A stretch of 64,000 nucleotides of DNA, taken from NCBI GenBank assembly GCA_964542915.1, contig CAZIVP010000001.1:186001-250000 (forward strand), in the 5' to 3' direction. A model generated the notes under the pieces. The model ran no database searches, had not been told where the DNA came from, and was given only the letters and a program-made list of their open reading frames with translations. Within the stretch, counting starts at the first letter, position 1. Each line of letters starts with the position of its first letter. Positions 17,640 to 30,400 of the stretch are shown one piece after another. The stretch comes from CAZIVP01 sp964542915 (GTDB lineage Bacteria; Calditrichota; Calditrichia; Calditrichales; Calditrichaceae). The position numbers were made by a program, and so were the translations under genes.

Positions 17640-17830
17640 AAGCACGTCTATATATTAAGCATAATGAGTTCTAAATGAGCCAGATGCAAACGACGTTTGA
17701 TACGATCGCAGCAGAGGGAGAAAGAGCCCATCGCAACCCGTATGATTTGTAAACGATGCTTCCATTCAAATGTTTATTCTGATATTGCAATGAACTCATT
17801 CTTACATGTTTCTTTTAGAGGGGAGTTGTC

Positions 17831-18976
17831 ATGACGGATATTGGATTTAACGATAATATTGCCGTAAACGAACGGAAATTTCATGTTCAAACGGCCAGTA
17901 ATTTGAGAAAAGGCACCGTTCGGTGTGAGGTATTTGAACAGGGTCGTTTGATCACAACAGAGCAAATCCAATTTGAACGCCGGCGTGAAGATAGCGATAA
18001 ATCAAAAAGCAATCGTATACAACACACTGTCCAGCGTTTGCATGAAGATACGATTAATGAAATTGAGTTACTATTCAATATTGCCGATAAGGTGAAAAAG
18101 TTGCGGCATGCACCTTCGAACATAAAATTGGGCCGGATATTTTTCCATTACAATTTAATGAAAGATGCAATCGAACATTTTGAAACGGCTTTATCCATTA
18201 GCCCCGAATCGGTGGAAGCGCTCAATAATCTCGGTTTAGTCCATCTCGCTATGGACAATGCCAAGAAAGCCATCAAAATATTCAATCAGGCGCTCGAAAA
18301 AAACAGCCACTTCCCTGACCTTCATCTCAATCTGGGACGCGCTCATCTGCAATCCCGATTGCACTACCGCGCCCTGCAAAACTTTCAGGAAGCGTTACGC
18401 ATTAACCCTGAATATGATGAAGCGCGTTATTATATGATGATGCTCTATCTGGAAAGTATCCGTTATGATCCTTCCGAGGCATTTTTACCCCCGCCTTCCA
18501 TTCGTAAAGACCGCGCTATACAACAGTTACAAAAATTAGAATCAAATATAGACGCCGTTAAAAAGATAGCGCCGAATATCCGGGAACACATACAAAGCTC
18601 CAATCTTGAAAAAGCCCTTGATATCCTGGAATCACAACAGAAAAAAATATTTCCGCCCGAAATCACCAGTTTGATAGGAATGGATTTTTATCTGAAATTC
18701 ATGTATGGGGGGCAGGGTTTGGAAAACGGTATCATTTCCAAATTTGAGATGCGTTTACAGAATGCATTACAAGATCATCCCCAATATGCCGATTTATGGA
18801 ATAATCTCGGCATTGTGCATCTTATCCAATGCAGAAATCTGTTTTTACAGGCGCTAAATGAGTTTGATCGCGCACTCGAAATCAATCCCTCATTTGATAA
18901 GGCTCAAAAGAATAAAAAACTGGTCGAAAACGATGGCAAAGAGTTTCTGATTTTATTACGCGCCATACTGAAATAA
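17831..18976 (+). CDS. Tetratricopeptide repeat protein
   Basis: A 381-residue cytoplasmic protein. Residues 1-60 form a small beta-rich segment (FHVQTASNLRKGTVRCEVFE) that may be an independent domain; many similar leaders open with a short strand pair. Canonical TPRs follow near 95-200 (ALNNLGLVHLAMDNAKKAIK; LHLNLGRAHLQSRLHYRAL) and again near 315-360 (LWNNLGIVHLIQCRNLF). It ends 16 bases before the HD-GYP gene and is likely in the same transcript, suggesting a scaffold role in that pathway. A GAGGGG lies about seven bases before the ATG. Confidence 0.8.
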   Translation: MTDIGFNDNIAVNERKFHVQTASNLRKGTVRCEVFEQGRLITTEQIQFERRREDSDKSKSNRIQHTVQRLHEDTINEIELLFNIADKVKKLRHAPSNIKLGRIFFHYNLMKDAIEHFETALSISPESVEALNNLGLVHLAMDNAKKAIKIFNQALEKNSHFPDLHLNLGRAHLQSRLHYRALQNFQEALRINPEYDEARYYMMMLYLESIRYDPSEAFLPPPSIRKDRAIQQLQKLESNIDAVKKIAPNIREHIQSSNLEKALDILESQQKKIFPPEITSLIGMDFYLKFMYGGQGLENGIISKFEMRLQNALQDHPQYADLWNNLGIVHLIQCRNLFLQALNEFDRALEINPSFDKAQKNKKLVENDGKEFLILLRAILK

Positions 18977-18992
18977 AACGAATGGCAATACA

Positions 18993-20738
18993 ATGGCACA
19001 TTCAAAATTGGTAAATCACAGCTTGTTAGATATACCGCTATATCAGCGGTTATTATTAGTATTGCTCCCGGACGTCCTCATTATCGGTCTGTTATGGTTG
19101 ACTTGGTTTCAGGAATTGACATCTGCTTATACCAAATTGGTGCAATTTGCGCTTGGAATACAAATATTGCTGGCGATTATTTACGGTACGGCTTACGGTT
19201 TTAAGCGCTGGGTTTACGGAGCGATCACGGCAATTCTGTACACCAAAATGTTTATTATTTTCATTTTATTGTTACCGATGTTCGGAAACAACCATCTCTA
19301 TATTTTACTGCCGGTCTGGGTTGTGGTAGGCGCATACCTGTTTTTAGGGCCGAATGAGCGTCGCTGGTATTTAATCACATCCGTTTTACTTTTCATGGTC
19401 GCTTCCGGCGTGTTTACGGTAACAGACCGGCTCCAGGAAGCCGGAACAACCATTGGCGCCAATCTTTTTTCCATGCTCTTGATCGCCGGCGTACTATACC
19501 GGTCTGATGTGCGCTTTTTGCGGCAGACTGCTATCGGTGAAACATTGATCAAGAAGAATGAGGATCTCCGGAAGAAGGTTTCACATTTACAAAAACACAT
19601 CGCCCGCAAACGCCAGACCCTCGAAACGTTAAGCAGGGATGTAAAACGTCGTGATCTGGAAATCAAAAACATCATCACCCTTAGCGGTCAGGTTAACGTG
19701 AGGGAAGATATTCACAAGTCACTGTCCAAATTTATGCTGACGGCGGTAGGTCAGCTTGGCGCATCGCATGCCGTGATTCTTACCCGACCCGATGAGAAGC
19801 AGAATTATATCGCCCCTCTGGTCGAAAAAGGCCTGGGTGGTCAGAATAAATCGATTAAAATATACCTGGACAGTCAGATTATCAATATTTTGCAATCCAT
19901 TCAGGATCCGGTGCCGGCCCGCAAAATTCCGCGTTCTTCGTTATACGAAGATGAGATCGCGTTGCTGAATCGCTTTGATAAAGATTTGTTTGTACCGATC
20001 ATGCGGCGAAAATATCTGCACGGATTGTTGATAATCGGACAAAAGGTAAGTGCAAAACCATTCAGTAGAGAAGATTTGGATCTGGTGGCTATTATTGCGC
20101 AGCAAATTGTTTTTGTTTTGGAACAATGGCGCCTCAACGCCAATTTTCAGGAATTCTACTCCGGTACAATACGGGCTCTACTGAGGTCGCTCGAAACGAA
20201 ATATATTTATGCGCGAGGGCATAATTATCGAACGGCGAAAATGGTAAATATACTGGCCCGAAAACTGGAATTGCCGGGCAAAGATATCATTGATTTCAGT
20301 TACGGCGCTTTATTGCATGATATCGGCAAAATTGCCATTAAGGATGAGTATTTGTTTGATCCCAGCCGCTTTAGCCCCGCCAATACCGATAAAAAAGAGA
20401 AGATACTTGCCCACACGGTGGAAGGATCTAAAATACTGAAATCCGCCGGGTTTAATGACGCCATTATCGATCTGGCGTTACACCATCATGAATTTTACGG
20501 CGGAGGCGGATACCCTGATAAAATAGGTTCGGATGAATTATCGCTTGGTGCACGGCTTTTATCGGTATGCAATGCTTATGACGCCATGATATCCGCACGG
20601 CCCTACCGTAACCCGCTCTCCCCAAAAGTTGCCCGCACCGTTCTTCAGGAAAATGTGGGACAGCAATTCGATCCCGAAATGGTTAAACTATTTATGGACG
20701 AATTAAAACGTAATCCCAAAATGGGTGCATATAATTAA
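18993..20738 (+). CDS. Membrane-bound HD-GYP cyclic-di-GMP phosphodiesterase with GAF domain
   Basis: A 581-residue protein predicted to degrade cyclic di-GMP. The N-terminal 175 residues contain about five or six hydrophobic helices, then a coiled coil (LRKKVSHLQKHIARKRQTLE) and a GAF domain at about 240-385. The HD-GYP domain covers 395-575, with HDIGK near residue 441, the HHE metal-ligand motif and the GGGYP loop near 505, then a C-terminal RPYR helix. All metal ligands I can check are present, so it should be active. It pairs functionally with the upstream GGDEF protein and directly precedes a small exported protein and the giant adhesin gene. Confidence 0.9.
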   Translation: MAHSKLVNHSLLDIPLYQRLLLVLLPDVLIIGLLWLTWFQELTSAYTKLVQFALGIQILLAIIYGTAYGFKRWVYGAITAILYTKMFIIFILLLPMFGNNHLYILLPVWVVVGAYLFLGPNERRWYLITSVLLFMVASGVFTVTDRLQEAGTTIGANLFSMLLIAGVLYRSDVRFLRQTAIGETLIKKNEDLRKKVSHLQKHIARKRQTLETLSRDVKRRDLEIKNIITLSGQVNVREDIHKSLSKFMLTAVGQLGASHAVILTRPDEKQNYIAPLVEKGLGGQNKSIKIYLDSQIINILQSIQDPVPARKIPRSSLYEDEIALLNRFDKDLFVPIMRRKYLHGLLIIGQKVSAKPFSREDLDLVAIIAQQIVFVLEQWRLNANFQEFYSGTIRALLRSLETKYIYARGHNYRTAKMVNILARKLELPGKDIIDFSYGALLHDIGKIAIKDEYLFDPSRFSPANTDKKEKILAHTVEGSKILKSAGFNDAIIDLALHHHEFYGGGGYPDKIGSDELSLGARLLSVCNAYDAMISARPYRNPLSPKVARTVLQENVGQQFDPEMVKLFMDELKRNPKMGAYN

Positions 20739-20876
20739 GACAATATGGATGTCACAAATTATTAACATTACATTATATAGAGAGATGTGCGGTCAATCAC
20801 CGACGCCTTGACGCGATTGACAAATATTAAACAAAAGCATACAAAACGAATAAAATCAGATTTGAAAGGTTTCGCA

Positions 20877-21368
20877 ATGCGTATCCTTGCATCACTTTTT
20901 TTAATTTTACTCTTTACAGCGTCTCTACCGGCGCAGGATCAATCCCTGTTCATTGATGCCGAAAAAGCATCCCAATCCGACCTTCAATGGCAATTAACCT
21001 TAACCTTTACAGGTCATATCAACGATTTCAACGGCCGGTTATTCATTCAAATGCCGGCGGGTGTAAAGGCGGTTCCGCAGCAGATCCGCATCAATGAGGA
21101 ATCCGTTTGGCTGAAAAAAAGCGCTAACACGCCGGAATTATCGAATCGCGTGCACTGGCAATGGAATGAAGATTTACAAGGAATAATCTTACGTATGGCG
21201 CCTCTTTTGCTTGCTCCCGGCAGTCAGGTACAAATGCAACTTCAATCCAGTTTACAGCAACAACTCCCGGAAAACGCAGCGATTGTGATTTCTACGGTTA
21301 CCGTGGGTACCGGCGGGACGTTACAAACCACAGAGACGGTGGCATCTCAAAATTTGGTTTTACAATAA
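20877..21368 (+). CDS. Small exported protein of unknown function
   Basis: A 163-residue protein with a clear signal peptide (MRILASLFLILLFTASLPAQ, cleavage after AQ). The mature part is beta-rich, with Gln-rich stretches (QVQMQLQSSLQQQLP) and a Thr/Val-rich C-terminus, and has no Cys. I do not recognise the family. ATG 20877 follows AAAGG by eight bases; an open frame reaching 90 bases upstream lacks a signal peptide at its start and is unlikely to be used. It sits 66 bases before the giant repeat protein gene, so a role in export or anchoring of that protein is possible but unproven. Confidence 0.7.
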   Translation: MRILASLFLILLFTASLPAQDQSLFIDAEKASQSDLQWQLTLTFTGHINDFNGRLFIQMPAGVKAVPQQIRINEESVWLKKSANTPELSNRVHWQWNEDLQGIILRMAPLLLAPGSQVQMQLQSSLQQQLPENAAIVISTVTVGTGGTLQTTETVASQNLVLQ

Positions 21369-21434
21369 TATTTTAACGGTTAAGAACATGATGATTAACT
21401 GATCGTTAAGCTCCGATAACCGTGGAGATAAGAA

Positions 21435-24400
21435 ATGAGATTTAAGAATCTAAGGATATCGATGAAAAATAAACGTATTTGGTTTGGTTTTTTATTTTTA
21501 TTCAGTCTGGCATTCGCCGAACAGGGAGGCAACGATTCGTTTGGTTATATGTGGACCAATAGCCAACTATCCCCGTCGGTTGAATACGATTGGATTGACG
21601 CCAAAAGCGGAAGCCAAATTATGGGCCCCGCTTTTAATAACAGCATTAGCGGTGTTCAAACATTACCATTCAGTTTTAGCTATTATGGCAATGAGTATAC
21701 CTCTTTTTATGTCTCTTCCAATGGCTGGTTAAGTTTTAATTCGCCGGTCAGTTCCGAACCGACCAACGACACGATTCCTTCAACAACAGGCCCTTCAACC
21801 ATGATCGCCCCGTTCTGGGATGACCTGGAAAGTACCACCGGCAATGACGGCGGTATATATTACAAAGTTGTGGGCGAAGCCCCCAACCGTAAGGCCGTTG
21901 TGGAGTGGGACATACGAAACGGCGCCAACACCAGCTCGGCTCATTTTCAGGCTGTATTATACGAGCATTCTAACCTGATTAAATTTCAATACGATCTGAC
22001 AGACGGAACGTATGACGGCGGCAGCAGTGCAACCATCGGCATTAAAAACGACAGCAATACGGGCATCACTTATGCCTACAACGAAGCCGGAGCTGTAAGT
22101 GCGAGTTTGGCCATTCTCTTTCACAATAAGAGCATACAAGGCAATGCTACTGCTTCGATCACTCCGAACGCCACGCAAGCCGGAACTTACGAAAATTTCG
22201 ACTACCGGCTTTTCGATGTCGGGCCGGGCAATCCAAACGGTCTTGGCAAAGTGGACCAGATACGTATTGCCAATCCTTTTACGAATATCCCGACCGTAAC
22301 GGAAATAAAAATAAATAATTACAGTGCATATATCCGAAACGCTCAGGATAAGCCGACACAAGTTGGGTATGCCACATGGTACTATGATGACGCCGCCGAT
22401 TCTCTGGTTATTCAAACCTCTTACTTTGATGTTATTGACAGTATGGTGGTTTCGTTTAACCAAACCATGCCCCAGCAAACCTCGACAGGAAATACCTTTG
22501 GTAGCAATTATGACGCCATACTGGACTCTACGGCTGAACACAGCGCTCAGGATGGTGGATACACTGTCGACGTTACCGCCGGAGATGTGGCTTATTATCA
22601 GTTTAACCCCGCCGGCGATCAAACGATCCGGGCCGGCGACACGCTCGATTATCAGATCACGGCTTATGATCAGTATGACAACGCGGTTGTCAACAGCGAT
22701 ACGGTAATCATTAGCTCGGAGGGTTCCGGTACGGCGCAGATTATTCCGAACGATACGCTGGTATTCAATAACAGCAGCACTCTGTCATTTTCGGTGAGCG
22801 ATACGGTTGACAACGATTTTACGGTTCGGGTTCAAAAGAAGAACGCGAGCAGCGTTAGGGATGAGAGCGGCACGATTCAGATACAGGGTGCATCTGCGGA
22901 TCATTTTGTAATAATATCGAGCCAGGACAGCATCCGTGTCGGCAACGAACGATTATTGCGTGTTGGTCTTGAAGATGAATACGGCAACCGCCTGTCGGAC
23001 AGCACGGTAACGTTTACACGGGTTCAGGGCAACGGCTATTTCAGCGATAACGATCAGGCGAACATCACAGCCGTAACGGATGGCGGCGGCGTGGCGGAGG
23101 CACTGTATACGGCGAGCGACTCCACGGGATTCGGAGAAGATCGCATCGAGGTTTCATTTAATACGGTAACGGATAGCATTACCCTCCCGTTGAAAGCGGG
23201 AGCAGTCAGTTATTATGCCTTTTCGCCGCCGGGCGATCAAACGATCCGGGCCGGCGATACGCTTGATTATCAGATCACGGCTTATGATCAGTATGACAAC
23301 GCGGTTGTCAACAGCGATACGGTAATCATTAGCTCGGAGGGTTCCGGTACGGCGCAGATTATTCCGAACGATACGCTGGTATTCAATAACAGCAGCACTC
23401 TGTCATTTTCGGTGAGCGATACGGTTGACAACGATTTTACGGTTCGGGTTCAAAAGAAGAACGCGAGCAGCGTTAGGGATGAGAGCGGCACGATTCAGAT
23501 ACAGGGTGCATCTGCGGATCATTTTGTAATAATATCGAGCCAGGACAGCATCCGTGTCGGCAACGAACGATTATTGCGTGTTGGTCTTGAAGATGAATAC
23601 GGCAACCGCCTGTCGGACAGCACGGTAACGTTTACACGGGTTCAGGGCAACGGCTATTTCAGCGATAACGATCAGGCGAACATCACAGCCGTAACGGATG
23701 GCGGCGGCGTGGCGGAGGCACTGTATACGGCGAGCGACTCCACGGGATTCGGAGAAGATCGCATCGAGGTTTCATTTAATACGGTAACGGATAGCATTAC
23801 CCTCCCGTTGAAAGCGGGTCCCGTAAGTTATTACACGTTTTCTCCCCAAGGCGAGCAGAATATGGTCGCCGGCGACAGTCTTACCTACACCCTGACGGGA
23901 AGAGATCAATATGGCAACCCCGTCAAAAATAATGATACCGTAAACTTGAGCGCATCGGGCAGCAGTACGGCTGTTTTCATACCGGCCTCGCCAACGTTCA
24001 ACAATAGTAATAGTTTGAATTTCCAGGTCACAGATACGCAAACGGGAAGCTTTAATATTGTGGCCGAGAAAACAACAGATGCAAGCGTCAACGGCAGAAG
24101 CGACCTGATAACTGTTAATCCCGCTGCTCTGGATTATGTTCTTGTTCGTTCGGAAAGCAACAACGGCGGTTTTGAATTCGGAGATTCCACCATTACAACG
24201 GATGATGTCACCTATTTTTATTCGGCGGGCTACGATCGCTATGGAAACTTTATTGCCGATGAACCCGTCGATTGGTCTTCTACAGGCAGACTGGAAGCGG
24301 TAAGCGCTACAGGCAGCAAGTTCGGTTTCAATCCGAGTGTGAGCGAAGTTAACGGAAGGATTGTCGCGGATCACAGCAATGCGTCGGTATCGGATGATTC

Positions 24401-27400
24401 GACCGGTCTCATTACCGTTAACGACGGCGCCCTCGCGGAATTGAGAATGCAATTGTCTCCGCAGGCTGGCGGCGTTGTACTGAATGATACGACGATTAAC
24501 GCCGATCAATTTCTTGAGGTGTTTTCCGTCGGATACGACGCCGACGGCAACTATATCGGACGTATTACTTCGAACTGGGATAGTAGCGGGGTGGTCGATA
24601 ATGTAACGCCGACCAACCCAACCGATAGTGTCCATTTTGAAGCGGTTGAAAAGGGAACTGGCAATTTGAAAGCGGAGGCCGACGCTGATCCGGCGGTTTC
24701 AACCAGAAGTGGATTGATTACCGTCGAGGCCGGTGCTATTACAGAAATTATTATCAGAGATGAACCAAATGGGAACGGCCAGGAGATCGGCAACCGTAGT
24801 ATTACTGCCGGGCAAACCCTTAATCTGTATGCGGCGGGTTATGATAATGATCGTAATTTCAACAGCAATACCAATGTGGATTGGCATACATCGTCCGGTT
24901 TAGCAGGCCTTGGCGACAGCGTGAACACCTATGTTACGACGCTTAGCCCTTCGCAGGTGGGATCCGGATTTGTTTATACAGAAAACAGCAGCGGTTGGCA
25001 GGACGATTCGACGGGAACGATTACGGTTCAGGAAGGCAGCCTTGCCAGTATTCGTATCCAGACCGAACCGGGGGCGGACGGAACCGAACTGACCAGCCGG
25101 CAGGGAAAAGCAGGCAGCTCCGATACGCTCTACGCCGCCGGTTATGATTCGGAAGGCAATTATCTGGGTTTGCAGGCGGTGCGTTGGAGTTGGGAAGGCG
25201 ACAGCATTGGGTATTTTAAGAACAGTACCAGCGACACCAGCGAGAATGAATTTTTCTATCGCATCGTAAATAAAGCCCAATTCAAAATAACCAAAAATAA
25301 CTTAACGGATTATTCCGGAATCATTGAAACCACGCCGGGGGATGCTGCTTCATTGGCCAGCAGCCCGACGGATACGGTGTCCGCCGTGGTAGGCGGCCAG
25401 GTGAGCGATTCTTTGCTGGTACGAGTCAGCGACGCTTACGGTAACCGTGTCCCCGACATCCAGGTGCAATGGTTAACGCCTTCCGCCGAAGGCTCCTTAG
25501 CACCAGCAACGGACTTAACCGATGAAAATGGCGTGTCCCGAAGCAAATGGACGGTTAAAAACACCATTGGTTTGGACTCGGCTTATGCAGTCGTGAATGC
25601 AATTCCCGATACCGCGTGGTATTTCGCCAATGTCTTAAATGAAGCCGCAGACAGCATGGCTTATGTCTCCGGCGACGGCCAAACCGATACGGTCAATACC
25701 GATTTGAATCAACCCTTCGTTGTCCAGGTACTGGATAGTCTGGGTAATCCGGTTCAGGGTATTAGTATTACGTTTAGCGTCGATAGCGCGGACGCTTATC
25801 CCGAGGGAGGAGGCGATTTTACCATTTACACCGTTTCCGATCTGACGGATTCGGAAGGTAAGGCTCAAACACGATTTAAACTGGGCAGTAAAGTTGGCAC
25901 CTATAAGGTCTGCGCCCATAACAGTCAATTGCTTAACAGCCCTGTAATATTTACCGCAGAGGCCGTTCCGGACGCTCCCGACACCATTATAGTTCACAGC
26001 GGCAACGAACAACAGGGAACCGTCGGTCAGCAATTGGGACAGCCGTTAACCGTCAAGATTGTTGATGCTTACGACAATCCGCGGGAAAATATCGGAGTGC
26101 AGTGGGCGGCGACTGCAGACGGCAGTGTAACCGCTGCAAACGATTCATCCTATACCAATGCAGAAGGATTGGCGTCAACGAATTGGATTTTGCGAACACA
26201 AGCCGGTGATGACACCTTATATGCACGAAGCAGCGGTTTAAGCCAGGCCGTTTTTACAGCCGATGCCGATGCCGATGCGGCCGAAAATGTCATTGCTTAT
26301 AGCGGGAATAATGAAACGAACGTGGCGGGTGGTAATCAAACCATTAAGGCACAAGCGACCGACCAGTACAATAATGTCGTAAGTGAAACCAATGTGCGAT
26401 TTTTGCCTGTTTCCCGGGTGAGCGATCAGAGCAGCGAAACAAACCGTTCAGGCATTGCCAAAACGGTTTATACACTTCCCAAAAATCAGGATTCCTCCCT
26501 GGCAAAAGCCTATATAGAAGGGAAGACGGATACAGCCTATTTTAATATCTATGGCCTTCGTTATGGTAAAAACTCGCTGCAACCCAAAGCGGTGAATCCA
26601 GGAGATACGACGACATTTTACGTTGATATTACCAATCCGGGAACAGAAGAAGTTCAGCTCGAAGCCAATAATACGACGTTCAGCTTTTCGGATGAGAATA
26701 TCCTCATTTCAACCACATTGGACTCGCCAAGCGTATTAACCGCCGGAGAATCGACCGCAACCTTAAAATTTGCGCCTGTTGTCATAGACAGCGCTCTGGA
26801 GGGGGGTAATTATACGCCCGATATCCAATTACAGGGCAGCGCCGATGATAGCTCTTTGGCCGGGGTGTTGTCCACCAGTCCTGCGGAATTATCGGTAGAG
26901 CCGCTTCAAATTGTGTTAATCGATGTTCAGGATCCGGCGGATAAAAACGTGAAACGCGGTGGCGCCCTCGATCGCATTATGATGCGGGTTAGAAACAGCG
27001 GAAATTATACCATCGATGTGGAGGCTGCCGAGCTGACCTTTAATCCCAATGAAGGATTCACACAAAGTGCTGAAGGCGGTAATCCGGGACAAATAGGCGC
27101 CGACGGTATCGCCGATTTTTATTTCTCCGTCGATGTGCCTCAATCAGCCAATTCCGGCGATATCGTGGTGGATGGATACATTAGTGGTGTTTTATTGACT
27201 TCCGGAGACCCGGTAAGGGATGCAGACGCCGATCAAACCGATACGTTCACCATAATGCCTAATGCTGAGCTTTCGTATGTAAATTTTAGCCCTCAAACCG
27301 TTTCCCGGAATCAGTTAACGATTTTTGAAACGGAAATATCGAACAGTGGTCGTTTTGATGTCATTGCACAAAGCGATAGTACGCGTCTGGTCTTCGGCGA

Positions 27401-30400
27401 TTCGGTATTTTATTTGAACGCGAAACAAACCATTGCAGCGGACGGTAACAGCATCCTTACATTCTCCCGGGATAATGTGGATTTACCTGCAAATGCCCGA
27501 TATGCAGGTACCCTTTATATTAAAGGCACCGAGAATAATCAACCCTTTCGCGATACGCTTTATACCGCTGACGGTGGTGACAGTTTGTGGGTTCAGCAAA
27601 CGGCGAACCTTAACCTTCTTTCACTGATATTGTCCGATACGACGGTACGTCGCGGCGAGAGCGACGACACCCTGAGCGTCGTGCTCAGGAATGAGGGTCA
27701 GGCAGTCGCGGTTATTTCGGATGATGACAGCGTTCAAATCTTTTACGACGCCAGGTATGTGATTACATCCATGCAGGGATTCCCTTATTCAATCCCGGGC
27801 GGGGCAACGGACACCTTGCGCTATGGCGTCGAGACCAGTGAAAATGCGCCATTGGGGGCGGATACATTCCGGGTTGAAGTCGGTTATTACGATGAAAATT
27901 CGGAAGTTGATTATCAGGAGCGCGATAATTCCGTTTATGATCGTTGGGAGATTATCGGAGCGGGACGTATCAATATCACATCCGTTCAATCGCAATACGA
28001 TTCGGTGAGCACCGGTCAAGATAGTATTCTCGTCGTGACGCGTTTAATCAATAGCGGCGAAAATACCGTTCGGGTGGACAGTGTAAAATTAAATATTTCG
28101 AAGGGTCAGTACGACCCCGCTACCCTGCACAAAAGCAGCGTTAAAACCCTCCAACCGGCGGAAAGCGATACGTTCCGCTTCTTTGTAAGCGTTGATGAAA
28201 GTTCCAATAGCGGCACCGCAAGTTTAAACGCCAGGGCTTATGGAGTGGACACCTATGACAGCCGTTTTATCGAAGACCAGCAATCCGATACCACCGATAG
28301 CTGGATTGTTCAGAAGGCGGTTGATATTGTCACGATTGACAACCAGCCCGGCGTTGTCTCTTCCGGACAGCCGAGTACCCCGACGGCTACAATCGATAAT
28401 AACGGCGAAGCCCGCTTAATTATCGATAAAGAAAACAGCCGTATTCAGGCGTTGGGCAATCCTTCCTTTAGCAGGAAGCTGGTGAGTCCCGATGTTATCG
28501 AAGGCAGAAGCAACAATGTATTGCTAACCTTTGAGGCTGACGATATTGAATATAACTCCGGGCGCTATACGCTTGAGCTTCATCTCGAAGGCACCGAAAA
28601 CAAGCAGCCGTATACGCAGGATATTTCGGTACCGAATGATCTGATTATTCAATCGCCTGCCAACATCGTGATTGATTCCGTCAGCGCAGACGCCAATAAT
28701 ATCAGTCGCGGCGCCGATACGGTGGCTACTGTTGTTGTGAGCAACACCGGCGAAGCCACTTTGATTCTTGATTCTTTAATGCTTAAACCGTATCCCGACT
28801 ACACTTCCATACAGCCGTCGCTGCCAATGTATTTAAGCGGCGACGATGAACAATCGTTTCAAATAAACTTTACGGTGCCCGGAGACGCCCAATTAGGTAC
28901 GGTTACGCTGGATGCGCGGGCCGTGGGGAGAGACAGCAATTATGTTGAGGCGGAATTCGATTCTACGCTCGAAGATGACGGCGCCACGGTAAGCGATCAA
29001 TGGGATGTGCATACTGCGGCCGACCTTGAAGTAACCGCAATGACGTCTACGGAAGATGTGGTGAATCTCGGCCAGAATAATATACCGGTCGAAATCACTT
29101 TCCAGAACAACGGAAGCGCACCGGCTCAGGTAACATCGCTGATGTTGGAGGAAGCAATCGGTTTGTACAAGCATCGTTATCCCCCAATTCCCTTTACGGT
29201 GAACGGAAACAGCGATACAACGGTGGTGGATACTCTGGATGTACTGGATAATTCGGCAACGGGCGACGATACGCTTTATACGGTTTTTGATTATCGTGAT
29301 CGTTTCAGTAATAAAACGAAATCCAAACAAAGTAATACATTCTTAGACTGGACCATCATTAAAGGCGAATCGCCGGTCGAAATTATTTCCGTTCAAACCG
29401 AGCCCGAACGGGTATCGCAGGGTCAAAGGGCAATTGAAATGCAAATCCGCCTTAAAAATAAAGGCGATGTTTCGGCAACCGTTAATGATATTGAGCTACT
29501 GTTCACCGGCGGAGTACAAAATTACACCCGAACAGCCGCTTCGCCGGCCCTACCCTATGATCTGGCGCCGGGCCTTGAGCAGATTTTTTCCATTGATGTA
29601 GACGTTCAACCGGATGCACAAACAGGCCCTGATACTCTGTTTGCATCAATCGATGTTACCGAATCCGCAGGCGGCACGAACTATTCGGTTACCGACAGTA
29701 CCATCAACGACCGCTGGACGGTACAACAAAGGCCGGATATATCCATTGATAGTGTACGCGTATCGCCTGATTTAGCCTCAACGGGTCAACAGGGATTACG
29801 TGCAACGGTTTATGTACGCAATACGGCGGCATCGTATCGTGCGGATGCCCGCATTGACTCGGTGCAGTTGTTAATGCGCAAAGGCGGCGCGGAGGAAAAC
29901 GATCAGTTTAACATTAATCGTGAAAGCACGCCTTCCCTGCCGTTAACGCTGGGCCCGGCCAGCAGCAACCGATTTGAGTTTGAGTTGGATGTGCAACCGT
30001 CAACTGACTCCGGTGATTATGAAGTGGACGCTTCTGTAGCAGCGGTTGATGTGAACGACGGCGAAGATCGTTCGGTTACCGGCAGCTCCGCCCCTGACCA
30101 ATTAGCGGTTCAAACGGTGGCGAATCTGGTCGTTAACCAACCCTGGATTGTGCCTGACACCGTGAGTGTGGGACAAACCCATGGTCGTGTTTATGTGGAA
30201 TTTGAAAATAGAGGCCAGGCGTCGGCTGCAATCAACAGTACGCAACTCATATTCGATCAACCGTCGTTAAATTTCAATGAGATGCTGATCAACCGTACTA
30301 CCCCGTTTACCATTGCAGGGCAAAGCAAAGATACACTGATCTACGGCATGGAAATACCGGAAACCTTTACGGACACGCTCACAGTTGGCGTGGATGCCAA

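Noticed and set aside
22614..23818. Possible CRISPR or insertion-sequence repeat
   Set aside because: The units are hundreds of bases long, in frame and encode Ig-like domains; there are no spacers, terminal inverted repeats or transposase.
23772..24635. A 287-codon open frame on the minus strand inside the giant gene
   Set aside because: It lies opposite the Ig-like coding region, has no recognisable domain, and is explained by the codon bias of the plus-strand gene. The similar frames at 21957-22622, 28893-29330 and 35754-36305 were rejected for the same reason.
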